Shown: in pieces, positions 30,966 through 42,623 of the stretch
How the letters are laid out: each line of letters opens with the position of its first letter
How positions within the stretch are numbered: position 1 is the stretch's first letter
Assembly (NCBI RefSeq): GCF_000149955.1
Contig: NC_030999.1
Coordinates: forward strand, 777,136 to 841,135
Length of the DNA: 64,000 nucleotides
From: Fusarium oxysporum f. sp. lycopersici 4287
Lineage: Eukaryota; Ascomycota; Sordariomycetes; Hypocreales; Nectriaceae
Direction: 5' to 3'
Program-made: the position numbers and the translations under genes
Notes under the pieces: model-generated
What the model saw: only the letters and a program-made list of their open reading frames with translations
Databases searched by the model: none
What the model was told of the DNA's origin: nothing

Positions 30966-31737
30966 AACTACATTGCTATAAAGTTTAATCTTCGTATTCC
31001 TATTTTATCTGCTAATCTTACCTTCTTGTATTAAATTTCCTTCATGTGACTTACTATTTTAAAAGCTTCTTTTTATTACAAATTACCAGTTACGAACTAA
31101 TTAATATAAATACATATAACCTGCTCCTTATTTGGCAAGGGCCGGAACCACTACATCCCACTCCACTTTGGACTAAATAGAGTGGATATACGAATTTTTT
31201 TTTTTTTTGGCAATTACATAGTGGATGTAACGCATATTCGACCGGAGTGGAATGGATGTACACACGTGAATTTATAAGTGGATTTATAAGTGGATTTATA
31301 GTGGAATTCTGAGGATATTGACAAAAAGAAATAAAAGAAAAGTAATTTCTTCAACTAAATCAAGTTATGGAAGTTTTTGCTATAGTATGGTGCCCTTTTT
31401 TTAGCTTATATACTGCCACGGTTGGGAGATGTTGCGTTGGAATGTGTTTGTTCTTTCGAACGAACAAGTCAACCCTGACCCCTCCGACCATCACAGATTA
31501 TGCTTGATTAAGATCAAGCAAAGTGTACAAAAGGCCCGGCAACATCACAACGTTACATGAGATCAGGGTCGGTAGTTTTACCAATGCGACTTGCCCCGCA
31601 TGGTAAGCCAATCTCGACCAAGATCTGCATAAACTTCCGGCGTCATCGGAAATTGAACACAAACTTTAACTTCCCCTATATCGTGAATAAAAATAAGAAG
31701 TTTCTTTGAAATTTTGGTCCATCAAACTCGCGCAAAA
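30966..31737. other. AT-rich upstream region of the GH125 gene
   Basis: It contains a 15-base T run near 31196 and a 13-bp tandem repeat (31266-31311). No gene is seen. Confidence 0.5.
31266..31311. repeat. Short tandem repeat, unit about 13 bp, three copies
   Basis: The unit atttataagtgga is repeated about three times, the last slightly altered. It lies about 430 bp upstream of the GH125 ATG. Confidence 0.75.
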
Positions 31738-33722
31738 ATGAGATTCCTCAACATCGCGATTGGTGTGATAACTCTTCTACAAGGCGCTGATGCAGCGGCC
31801 TGGAAGGATTATAAACCGCAGCATCGCACGCCGGATTCATGTCCTGATTATGTCAACTATTCGCAGAAGCCGCACAAGCCATTGTCTTCTGGCAAACTGA
31901 AGCTGCCGTTTATGAGGCCAAGCGAAGAATGCAGGACCTTCAAGAGCCCCGCGGTTGAGGTTAGAATTCTGACTACATCTCGAGCTGAGAGGCCCCAGAA
32001 CTAAGCTGATTGTAGAAAGTCATAAGTGACATCAAGAGGCGCGTCAAAAATCCTGATCTGGGACGTCTTTTCGAGAACACGTTTCCATCGACACTGGACA
32101 CCACAGTCAGATATTTTGACGCGAAGAAGAATTTGGCATTCATTGTCACTGGTGTAAGTCTCTTTCGGTCAGATATGCAGAACATCAACTGATCAAACAC
32201 TCAAGGATATTACGTATGCATTAGTTCTGTCTTGGTAAATTCCAACTAACATCGATCTGAAGTGCTCAATGGCTACGCGACACAGGCAACCAGTTTGCTC
32301 ACTTGTACAAGCTGCTCTCCAAGGACAAGAATCTCAAGGCGCTTGTTAAGGCTATCATCAACACCGAGGCCAGGTACATCGCCGAGTACCCTTATTGTGG
32401 TATGTCTTTTCGGTTGAAAGGGTGCAATAGTTGGGTGCTGATAAGATATGTTAGGCGCTTTCCAACCACCACCAGAGAGTGGGTTGAGTCCTTCGACCAA
32501 TGTATGGAATACCTCGACCTGAAAACATTCATATACTGATATAATTTTAGGACTACGCTACAAATGTTGCGGTGAATCCGTAAGTTCAATGGTCTACGTC
32601 GAATAATTTAAGGAACGAAGCAAACCTTACCGTGATTCAGGCCAGTCGACAACCAGAAAGTCTTCGAGTGCAAGGTATGGCATGTTCTCTTCCCATCAAG
32701 CATCTCTCTAATTTCATTCAGTATGAACTCGATTCTCTTGCCGGTTTCCTCAAGATCGTGCGATCGTACTACGCCAATACCAAAGATTCTTCATTCATCA
32801 ACGACAACTGTGAGCTACCTTACGCGTTTCTTTCATACACTGATACTGATGTTCAACAGTCAAAGCAGCTATGAAGCAAGTCCTGAGGGTCATCAATGAG
32901 CAATCCCAAGGCACCTGGGCTAAGGACTGGTCCTACGTCAGCTACTACAGCTGGACAGGACTATCAGGCTCACTCTCACCAGGGGTACCCAACAGCGGCA
33001 GCGGTGAACCGAAGCTAGCCAATGGGCTGGTTGCCAGTAGTCATCGTCCTTCAGATGATTTGTGCATCTTCAACTACATTACCTCCGACAATGCCATGAT
33101 GTCAGTTGAGCTCGATCACGTTGCGAACGTACTGGATAAAATTGGAGATCACAAGAGCACTTCTGGAAAGCTGCGGGGACATGCCAAAATCATTCGCCAA
33201 GCTGTCTGGAAGCACACTCTCACTTCGAATGGCATTTTCGCTTATGAGACTAATGGATACGGTGGCCAGCACATTATGGATGATGCAAACGTCCCCAGCC
33301 TTGTATCACTTCCGTACCTAGGTTTCCTCAAGCGCGATGATCCGACATATAAAAAGACCAAGTCTGCTATGTTCTCCCGAGCAAACCCATATTACGCTGT
33401 TGGAAAGACATTCAGTGGAATCGGTGGACCGCACGTCAACGCGACTTACCCATGGCCTATGTCACAGATCTCAGGTATCTATGGGACAGATGATGATAGC
33501 GAGATCACTGAACGACTTAACATGATTCTGGAGAACACTTCTGGCCTTGGATTGATTCACGAGAGCGTGAACATTTACCATCCTAAAGACTTTACGCGAC
33601 CATGGTTTGCTTGGGCGAATAGCTATTTTGCTGAGATGATTCTTGACTTGGCAGAAAGGAAGCCTCATTTGATTTTCAAGGATGACAAGCCATATGTCAT
33701 AGGACGCACCTTCTCGAAGTAG
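31738..33722 (+). CDS. Secreted GH125 glycoside hydrolase (exo-alpha-1,6-mannosidase type)
   Basis: Nine exons join in phase: 31738-31959, 32016-32153, 32206-32213, 32263-32399, 32455-32501, 32551-32579, 32641-32674, 32722-32809 and 32860-33722, giving 521 aa. Residues 1-20 form a signal peptide. GH125 hallmarks follow: RPSEECRTFKSPAVEKVI, TGDITAQWLRDTGNQFAHL, GAFQPPPESG, KVFECKYELDSLAGFLK and the C-terminal SGLGLIHESVNI with FAWANSYFAEM. The family removes terminal alpha-1,6-mannose from glycans, and the secreted fungal form is expected in the wall or apoplast. Exon 3 is only 8 nt and is required to write the conserved GDITAQW. A mimp lies 775 bp upstream. The gene is intact. Confidence 0.9.
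32206..32213 (+). other. 8-nt microexon of the GH125 gene
   Basis: The exon gatattac is bounded by a GTAAGT...CTCAAG intron (52 nt) and a GTATGC...CTGAAG intron (49 nt, branch CTAAC). Without it the conserved T-G-D-I-T-A-Q-W motif cannot be spelled in frame. Confidence 0.75.
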
Positions 33723-34069
33723 CACACAGTAGTGCTCATCTGTATTGTGAATTCGGAAAGTGACTTGAGAAGATTGCTCTTAACATTTATCGTTTCATTC
33801 TATTAGCTAGAACACCTTGGGTACCTCATAGGCTCATCATAGTCTTAATCTAATCACAATTATTAATATGCTAAGTTACTTTGAAAAGAGAGGTTAAAGG
33901 ATCCTGCTTTCCTGCTAATTTTAGGTTGAGGAAAGGTTTTTTTTATCAAATCATAAAATTCTCCGAACGGCACAAAGGGTCCACAAGGAGAGTTAGACTA
34001 AATAAACAGCGCAGCAAGAATATTGAAGTACGAATGAGGCTCAGCAGTGGCCATATATGCAAGATAACC

Positions 34070-36912
34070 CAGTGTGGCTAACAGACCGACCGACCCAGAC
34101 CGGCCCCTTCGGTCTGTCGGTCTGGGTTTGTCGAGGCTCTCGGTCTGTCGGTCTAGGTCTGACAGTCTGATCCAGTGATCCCGAAGGTTTTTACCGTGCT
34201 GCTGAAAAGGGTTCATTAAATGGCACCATACACACTGAAACTCTTTTCCTCTTCGTACGCAAGCATTAATTACTACACTACCAGCCCTCTCATTAGCCAG
34301 TGCTTTTGGAGTTGATCTGCCTCGACTACCTCAGGTGCTAGCCGATTGCGCTCGTCGGTGATCATCTTCTTTGTCTGGCTAAACACCCTCTCACAATCAG
34401 CACTCATGCCAGGAATTGAGAACAAGATCTAGCGCCATTCGATACAAGACTGGATATTCCAATTGATGTCGGTTCCACCATTCAAGAGGGTTTGCAACTT
34501 CGAGATCTTGGGGGTAAATTGGCCGTGTCTGGAATAAGTCAAGGTCGCTAACTGCCTTGACCTTCTTTCGTTGTGTATGCAATGAGCGGATTGACCTCTT
34601 CCCAAATGAGCTGTAGTCGTTAACGTCAGCTTCGATCTCATCGGCTTCATCTTCCAAAAGCCCAGCTTGAGCTTGAGTTTCAACTTCAGCCTGTCGAACG
34701 TATTCATCGAACAGGCTACCCACAGCGGACTGCATGTCGCTATACCATTGCGGCCTATCCATCGCGTTTTTCCAGTGCCGCTCAAAGTAGTCATACCCAT
34801 AAGATGGGTGAAAGCGCTAGCGCTGCTCGGTAGATAGGTGTACGGTCCGTTTTAATGTAATAATCTTCAAGCTTCGCCCATCCGCAGTCAATTCCCGACT
34901 TAAAATGGGAGGGCTCCTCGAACTGAGTTTCCTCCGCGGCCTGCTTGAATTTGACAAACAGATAGTCCATTGTCTTGAGAGTCTCCCACACGGCACCATG
35001 CCCGCCCTCTGCGCCTGGTTTACTGGCGTTGCCCTCCATAGTCTTCGTAAGGATGTAAAACGGCTTTAGGAAGTCGTGGAAGCGCTCTAGTTCAGCCCAG
35101 TCTACAGCGCTGAGGAAATCCTTCGTTAGGTCACGGTGGACGGGATCATTTTTGGGTTTTTGCCAACGAGATTGATAGAGCTCGATGGCGCTGCGTAGTT
35201 CGAGTGCTAGGATAAGCCGATCCCGGGTCAGCAAATGTTCAACAGAGGTGAGTGACAGACATATATATACGCATACCGCGTTTGATCATAACGTAAATGG
35301 AGTTCCAGCGTGTCTTGCCATCAACAACGATCTCCAATGTAAATATGGCATCGTCCCCTGCGAGCTCGGTCTGTAAACGCCGAAGCGCCTGTCGTCGCTG
35401 GTCCGTCCGGCGGATATAGGTTGCAAGGTTGTGGAGTCTGCCAACGGCCCCCTTCTTGGCCCAAATCTCGAAACTGAATTCATCTGTAGCCCCACGAAGC
35501 TCCGCCTCGAATTTGCTAACGTTTGAGCCGAAGATGACAGCCCGGACAACCAGGTTGATAATGTGGCCAATGCAACGTAAGCGGCGCCGGCTGACGTCCA
35601 TCGGGAACCACATAGCAAGCGTCTCTAGGCAAGTATCGTTACTTTCGGCGCTATCAAGCATGAAGTATCCAAGCTTGGAGCCCATTTCGTATTGATTGAT
35701 TACCTCCTTGACATACGAGGCCATATTCTCACCAGAGTGTGGACCAACTAGGCGTGGCAGTCCAAGAAGGACATCACGTTTTTCGCCTTCACTGTCAACA
35801 AAATGGCCGACGATGCCGATGTAGTGAAACCCGTTGGAAGCAGTCCAGAGATCAAAGCTTAGGTGAGCGGAGCTCTTCGCGTCCTTGACGGGATTGAAGA
35901 TGATCTGTCGTCGGGATTCAAAGGTTAGGCGGATCCACGAACAGACCGTTGTGTGATGCTCAGGAAGCAGCTGACTTGCAAGCTCCCCACCGTTCGCTAT
36001 CAGCCACCGAAGCCGTTCGCTGGATGCTTGCCGGAAGGTGACATCTTCGAGGATGATCCAGTCCACAAAACGAGCTTTCCATGACCTTTCATCGAAGTGA
36101 GAGCCGAGCTGAAAGCCTAGACTGGCCTGGCGCGACAAAGGACGCATAGAAGAGGACGCGGACGCGGCCGCCAAGGTAAACGGAGTTGTCAAGCCGGGAC
36201 TACTGTCACCAAATTCAACGATTTGGTGCTGACGGAGCAGGTGCCTCGCGGCGTGAGCTGTCCCAGACGAGGCATACAGAGCCGTCGAATAGCTCCTCTT
36301 TTCGTGGCAGAGTCTGCAAAGCCAGTAACGTACGCCTTTGTGCTCTAAATTTGCGCCATGTCGATATATCCATGATTCTTTCATCTTTGTGCCGACGACC
36401 CGTCTGTGACGAGGCCTCTTTTTGACGCCCACAAGTCTTTTTCCGCAGTGCCATATGTTCTCCCAATCGATATCGAATTCGCACTGGGGAGCATCGTCTA
36501 CCGTGGCCTCGGGGGTAGTATCGGTCGAGGTTGGAGGTAGATAAGACGCAAGAGACTGCGGTATAGATGGCACCGGGCTCGAAGTCCTGCTAGAGGGTAT
36601 CATGATGTGGGTATGGAAGCACATGTACGGAGCACGACGCGAATATTTGCAACAGTTTTCTGGCAAGTGCGGACGCGCCAGGTTGAGTAAACAGACCTTC
36701 ACCTTAGCCTTAACCTTATTCCCAAGAGCGCAGTGGGCCAATAGCGGCACTGAAACAGTAGGCCTTTTAGGCCAACCTAGACCGACCCAGACCACCCAGA
36801 CCGACCGGTCTGTCCGGTCTGTCGGTCTGGCGAGAATGGCCGGTCTGTCGGTCTGCGGTCTGGCAGACGCACTCAGTCGGTCTGTCAGACGGTCTGTCTG
36901 TTAGCCACACTG
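34070..36912 (-). mobile_element. hAT DNA transposon copy 2, damaged
   Basis: Both ends read inward as cagtgtggctaacagac (17 bp; 34070-34086 and 36896-36912) and are followed by dense ggtctgtc/gaccgac subterminal repeats. The 8 bp outside the two ends (agataacc and aaaagatc) do not match, so the expected duplication is missing. The transposase has at least two frameshifts. Confidence 0.85.
34273..36603 (-). pseudogene. hAT transposase pseudogene (copy 2)
   Basis: The N-terminal part (ATG 36603, through 35239) holds a BED-like finger (CRLCHEKRSYS...HLLRQHQ) and the catalytic core start (DLWTAS). The middle is 35234-34791 and the C-terminal piece is 34762-34397. An extra T near 34805 (after the codons for ALALS) and another shift near 34420 break the frame. 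The hATC motif (ADCERVFSQTKKMI) survives in the shifted frame down to about 34273. A GTATGC donor near 35276 suggests that one interruption is an intron. Confidence 0.8.
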
Positions 36913-39133
36913 AAAAGATCTTTATGATCACATCATCATCCCGGCAGCTTGTGAGGCCATATCCGATCCTTGCCGCCAGGAAATACCACGAACGTACGAC
37001 ATAGCTTATGCGAAGTCTCGTTCGTTCCAAGAAAAGCCAGGAAATGATCGATGGAGGCCTGATGATGTCAACAGGGCAGTCCATCTGCAATATACGATCC
37101 CGGCGGAAGACCTTCCTCTTTTCTGGACTCTGGTAGTCAGCAAAGCAGATGAATTCCAGCTCACGACCAAGAGCGGAGAAACTGTGCCATACTTCAAGGG
37201 TCCTCAGTTACTTTTTCAGTCTCACGACTTGAAGAATACTTTCGGGAAAGAAACACTCAACGCATCCTTAGACGATTTCGAGAGCTCAGTCCTTCAGGCT
37301 CTTGATCCTGCACACCTGGACATTCACTCCTGTTGGATCGATATTGGAGCCCGCGATTATGTTGCGAGTGATCCACCCCATAGTACTGCCAGGCGGGGAC
37401 CTTTCACTGTTCTATGGAAGAGTCAATGCCATTCTTATCTGCACGAGCAAATCTCCAGAATCGCACCCGAGTCTCGTTCGAATGCTGTAAAGTTCCAGAA
37501 GTTCTTACTGCGTGATATCGGGGACTATCAAGTTAAGGCGAAGCGTACTCGAGCCACCAACCCAGGCCATCACCACGAGCGCAGGCCAGGGGTCATTCGC
37601 GCCAAGGCCTATAGTTGCCATAAAGAGCTGTTTTCTGTCATGTTCAGTGATTATGAAATATTCGGGTCAGGTTTTCTTCCACTCCTCGCTTTGAGTGAGG
37701 GTATGTTGAGCGATCTTTCCGCGAACAATCGAGGCCGGCGGCAAGCCTCGAATACTACGCAAATTCGTCGCGGTGCTCTTCTAAAAGCCTGGGAGGCTAA
37801 CAAACGGCACTTGAGAGCTACTTCGAATACGACAGCCCTTGCAAATTACGGTATTCGGAAGGAAATGACTTTTCGACTCGATGTGATTCTCAGAATGTGG
37901 CATCGAGGCTATTTCGAGCCGAATAGAAGCCCCCATGTTGGCAATCGGTCTTTCAAGGTGTTAGATGCGTCGACCGATGGAGGACACGATCCATTCTGGG
38001 TAGTCTCCACTAGAGACATGAATGATTTTGTGTTCACCCAGACTGCAAGATTTATCCTCCCTCTCGATCACTTGTTCCAGAAGGCGTCTCTTCGTACTAC
38101 TATCTCGCCCCCTGCCTTGATTCTCGCTTTCTATACTGCTCAGCTCTTCTGTCAACTTCTCACTTATGCACTCGCAAGTAAAGAACGTTTCTCATATGAC
38201 AATTGGATTTGGCTGCCGCAGTGGACGGTTCAGACTCGTCGAAAACCCAATATCCGACTTTTGCTAGAGCGACGGGGCCTTGGACTTGACATGGCTATCG
38301 AGGACGCTGGAATGCTGTGGATTCCTCCCTCGAGTCTCGATTGGTATGGCGGACATATTGCCTTAGAGGTTCTCGTCCAGCTTTATATCCCTCGAAATCC
38401 TTTCCAGCGCGGCCTCGTATCTCAAATGAGTATCCAGCGTTTTACTGTGTCCAAAGTCGCGATCGAAGTATGCCTCCGACAGTTACTTCAGCACGCCCGT
38501 TCCGAATTCGAACATGGGCGTCGTCACACAGCAGAAGAGTTGGTAGAAAGAGTCCTTCGTCTAGCTACTGAAGAAGTTGCTCGAGCTTATCACCAGCATA
38601 TGCTTTCCAAGCTGAAGCTGAAATGGGAGGATATGCGTAAGGGGTCCGGGCAACGTGTTCTACCCCGCCTTGAACGATTGGAACAAAGCGAAGAGGAGTC
38701 GGCCCGACAGACAGGCTGCTTCGTTACAGCACAGACAATATGGGAGATTTACGATGAAGCTTGGACTACTTACGTCCGAACTCGCGCCAAATCTGAAGTA
38801 GACGATAAGCCAGAAGACGTCCCCTTATGGATGGGAACGCGGAAGTATCTACTCCCGGACGACAGCTGGTCGAATTCTGTGTTCAATCGTCTTTTCAAAC
38901 GCCCGAAAACCTCATTCTGGTACGGCCTCTACTTCCTTGAACTCTATCACCGAGTCAAGCGATTATGGGGCATGATTGAGGACCTCGCGGGCTTATTTGA
39001 TGAACAGTTCAGCCGCATCATTGGCTACTACATCATGGTTACTTTCAATAGTGATGCAACCAAAGATGTTGCTGTTGACCGTAGACCAGGAATTGAGCAT
39101 CAAAGAGCAACCTTTTTCCGAATACAGTTTTGA
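36913..39133 (+). pseudogene. 5'-truncated unknown gene trapped between two hAT elements
   Basis: The frame is open from the very end of hAT copy 2 (36913) to TGA at 39133, about 740 codons, but no ATG occurs near its beginning; a GTG at 37184 is not a credible fungal start. Protein-like segments include TFGKETLNASLDDFESSVLQ, CWIDIGARDYVAS, VLWKSQCHSYLHEQIS and WYGLYFLELYHRVKRLW. No known domain is recognised. The natural 5' end was probably lost when the hAT inserted or recombined. A possible downstream exon is at 39251-39490. Confidence 0.55.
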
Positions 39134-39250
39134 GCTCCTTATTTCTCGCCGCCTGAATGCACCGCTCCTATGTCACGGGCCTCAACCGCGTGTTATCAAC
39201 ACCAGAACCCTTGCACCCCCCTGACCGCGATATCAAAACCAATCGACGCC

Positions 39251-39490
39251 ATGGAGTTCCAAAGGTATTCTGCCAGTCTCATACAACTATGGACGCGGCT
39301 AATCAGCCACAATGACCAATTATGCCAGGCTAGATTAAAAGAAAGGAACCGAGTCTGTAAAGAGGTCATTGACTGCTTGATGGCTCTTGTTGGACCTAAA
39401 AGGAGCCACGAGGAGAATTGGGTACACTCAGAACCTTGGAAGTTTTATGGGTCATCGATGGGATACGGACAGCGTGGAGACCCGTTCCGC
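39251..39490 (+). pseudogene. Possible 3' exon of the truncated gene, cut by hAT copy 3
   Basis: The frame reads MEFQRYSASLIQLWTRLISH, then KEVIDCLMALVGPKRSHEEN, and has coding-like composition. It runs straight into the left end of hAT copy 3 at 39491. Its phase differs from the upstream frame, so an intron or a frameshift lies between. Confidence 0.4.
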
Positions 39491-41676
39491 CAGGCCTTCT
39501 ATCCATACGCGTATGGATTAATTAATCCATATGGAATAATCCATACGCGTTAATCCATATTCCATACGGGGATGTCGTATTCCATAAGTATGGCAATACG
39601 GCGGAAAAATTTTGATCCCTGTAGTAATCCCGTTCAGGGGCGATTTTCCAACTCTCCACTCTTTCTTTAATTCCAACACCACTGTGTAGGGACGCTGCGT
39701 ATGTCCTCGCTGATGACGTCCACTTCCACTGACCCTGCGGGGATTCCAGTGTCCACAAGCGAATTGTGCTCTCCCTCAATCTTCAGCACGAACCCTCGAT
39801 TCTCAAGCGGCGATGTCCAAGAGCGCATGGCTCGAAAGCGTAAAACGACCGCAAATACTTGGGCTCACGCCCGTGAGCCCCTCAATTCGGAGCCATCTCG
39901 TTGCGGTCGCAAAAATGAGAAGATTTACTACTGCATGCATTGTGTAAGTCCGACTTACTCCACGACCGTTTCAACGACCTTTCGGAATCATCTGCTCAAG
40001 ATACACGGCATTGAGCTGGAAGCCCATGAACATCCGATTAAAAAACGGCGTGACCGTCTGATTCAGGATGCTTTCGCCAAGGCCGGCGATATGCATGCTG
40101 CAAAGCAACTGGCAAAACGAGAAGAAACTCTGAGACATGCCATCAATCACAAAGCAGCGTTGGAGGCACTTATTCAGCTCGTGACTGTCCGTAATCTCTC
40201 TTACAACTGCAGTTCTTGGCCAGAGCTTCATGCGCTCATTTCTGCAGTCAATCCTGCGGCAGATGACCTCATCAGCCTTTCTCACGGCTCCATACAGAAG
40301 CTTGTCTCCAATTCCTTTCGTGTACACAAAGACATGTTGCGAAGAAAATTGCAGTCTACACTGGTGATAACCATGGATCAACCGACAAATTATGCCGCTT
40401 ACTCACCAATTAACTCCAGGAGAAGGGCGTCGACTGGGAAGCCAAGACCCGTAGAATCCGGTGCCACGGCCATATAGTGAACCTGGCAGTTCAGGCTTTC
40501 CTTTTCATAGACTCAAAAGAGGCTGCTCGAGCGGCTTTGGGGCATATCGAAGACACCGATGAATCGGCTTTTGGCACTGATTTTTCTGAAAGGATCAAAC
40601 CACAAAGGGCGCAAGGATGGCGGCGGCTTGGGCCTCTTGGAAAGGTGCACAACATATCGATTCACATGCGCGAAAACGACTATCGATGGAATGAATTCAA
40701 GAAGCGCGCTGGAAGATCGCTAGGGCTCGACAACGATACACGGTGGAACTCATGGTTTCTCCTGCTGGACACCACTCTCAATCTTCAGAGCTATGTTGAG
40801 TGGTACCAGAAGAAGTATTGCCAGGATTTGCGAGATGACTACCTCACGCCTGATGAGTGGAGTGCTCTAGGGGAGACACGCGCATTCCTTCAACCGTTCT
40901 GGAAGATCACTCAGCTTACAGATGAGAGCCCTGCGTACGGTGCGGCAATAATACTTCATCCGTCACGACGTGTAGCCCATATAAAGAAGAACTGGCCAAA
41001 GTCCTGGCATAAACCAGTTCTTGACGGCGTGCGAAAGCATTGGAAAGACTACTACCACGAGCTCCCGCTCCCCACCACGACACCACAGCTGAGAGACGAA
41101 ATACGGCGCCTTGATGAGTATGACCTACTCGCTCGGGAGCTTGACGTTGTTAGTCCATCTATGAGTGAGCTGGACGAGTACGATGCTTTCACGACGCAAC
41201 CGCCCATTGTCATTGACTGCTCTCCACTTTCTTGGTGGCTCAGAGAAGAACAACAACAGACATACCCTCGTCTCTCTCGAATGGCTGTTGATATCCTCTC
41301 GATACCAGCCATGTCTGCCGAGCCGGAGCGCGTCTTCTCCGGGGCGAGACGCACAATTTCATGGGACCGGTGCCAATTAGGTAGTCGTACAATTGAAAGA
41401 GGCGAATGCATGAAGAGTTGGATCAAAAGCGGGATAACACAAGGTTATGCGGTAGATTTACTTGAAGCGGAAGGTATTGAGGACAACGTAGAGGGGTTAG
41501 ATGATTCGGCTGGCTGGCAGAGCTCCAACCCAGATTCGGTTTAGTTGATAAGGTTATTGTAAATGACGTCATTTCTTAGTTTCCATATGTATGGATTAAG
41601 TTCCATATGGGTTACGTTCCATATTCCATATTCCATAAGGCGCCGTATGGAGTATGGAGTATGAATAGAAAGCCTG
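39491..41676 (+). mobile_element. hAT DNA transposon copy 3, internally deleted
   Basis: The ends read inward as caggccttctatccatac (39491-39508) and caggctttctattcatac (to 41676), 18 bp with two mismatches. Numerous ccatat/tatgga motifs lie inside both ends, including the palindrome tccatacgcgtatgga. The outside 8-mers (cgttccgc, atttgtat) do not match. The transposase lacks part of its core. Confidence 0.8.
39701..41544 (+). pseudogene. hAT transposase with internal deletion (copy 3)
   Basis: The first frame (39701-40477) encodes a BED-type finger (CMHCVSPTYSTTVS...HLLKIHG) and the following helical region. The second (in frame around 40436 to 41544) starts at RRIRCHGHIVNLAVQAF and carries the C-terminal hATC domain (LSIPAMSAEPERVFSGARRT). 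Compared with copy 1, roughly 90 residues containing the DLWTSP and HTGDNATSNDT segments are missing at the junction near 40380-40430. It is probably inactive. Confidence 0.8.
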
Positions 41677-42252
41677 ATTTGTATCTATTAATATGCTTGC
41701 TTTTGCGGTTGCTATGGCTTAAACCTTAATCCTAACTTGGTCGTATATATTGCTATGGGTTAATGACTACTATGGATTGATGGACTGTGATAATACTAAT
41801 GTGATATATGTTTGTGTTTACTATTACGACTTGGCTGTCCTTATGAATTGATTTGGCTTAATTGCTGTTCTCCGCTTATATTTCCATTGCTCTCACTCAC
41901 TTACACCCGGGCATACTGGAATGCACGGACCAACTCGGGGTAAATGATTCGCTAATTGTTATCCACTTTCAACAACGCTGAATGCAATTAACTGAATTTT
42001 AAACTGATCGCAACATCGCAATACTTGGTTTCTGTGGCTAAAAGTTAAAATGCGATATGTCCTGGTATTTACAAATTGATGCATTATCTTAAAAGATATT
42101 TTTTCAAACTTTTGATGATGGCGACCTGTATCCGTTGGGGGCAATGGATTCAGGTCCCTGTCTTCATTAGCGCGGTTTTATTTTATATGTGTTTTCCATT
42201 GGATTCAGAGCTGTATCCGCCTCGCAGCTCGGATAGGGCCGTGGGGTCCCGC
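41677..42252. other. AT-rich intergenic stretch
   Basis: No gene is supported. It ends at the first LTR copy. Confidence 0.4.
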
Positions 42253-42452
42253 TGTTATTTATATTGCGCAGTAGTGCTGCGTGAAATTAATTTTTTTTTT
42301 TTGTAAAACTTGATTGTTCATTTTGAGCTGAGAATCATTCTCGGGTTTATATCTCTAGATGACTGTATCTAGGACTTTGAACTTTAAATCTAGGACTTTC
42401 AGACTAACAGTCTGAATCCTGAAGGGAAGGGGGATTCCCGGATTTTCCAACA
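42253..42452 (+). mobile_element. LTR copy 1 (about 200 bp, solo or end of a composite)
   Basis: It begins tgttatttatattgcgcag and ends ggattttccaaca (TG...CA), and is similar along its length to the copies at 45164-45356 and 58564-58767. Left flank cccgc recurs one base beyond the right end (42454-42458), so it may be an independent solo LTR. Confidence 0.75.
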
Positions 42453-42623
42453 CCCCGCACGCTGACAAAGACCTTGCCTCAAATGATTTCCGGCCAGGTA
42501 ACCCCTCGCAACGTGCTGGGGCCCCACTTTAATTCGGCCGAGCTTCAAAACACAAAACACGTTTGCGATGCAAATATCCATCCTTGGGAATCGATCCTAA
42601 CCACGACATCAATCCCACATATC

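Noticed and set aside
34070..34210. Tandem ggtctgtc/gaccgac runs as a stand-alone satellite
   Set aside because: The same motif lies at 36780-36900 inside the opposite end, so it is the subterminal region of hAT copy 2.
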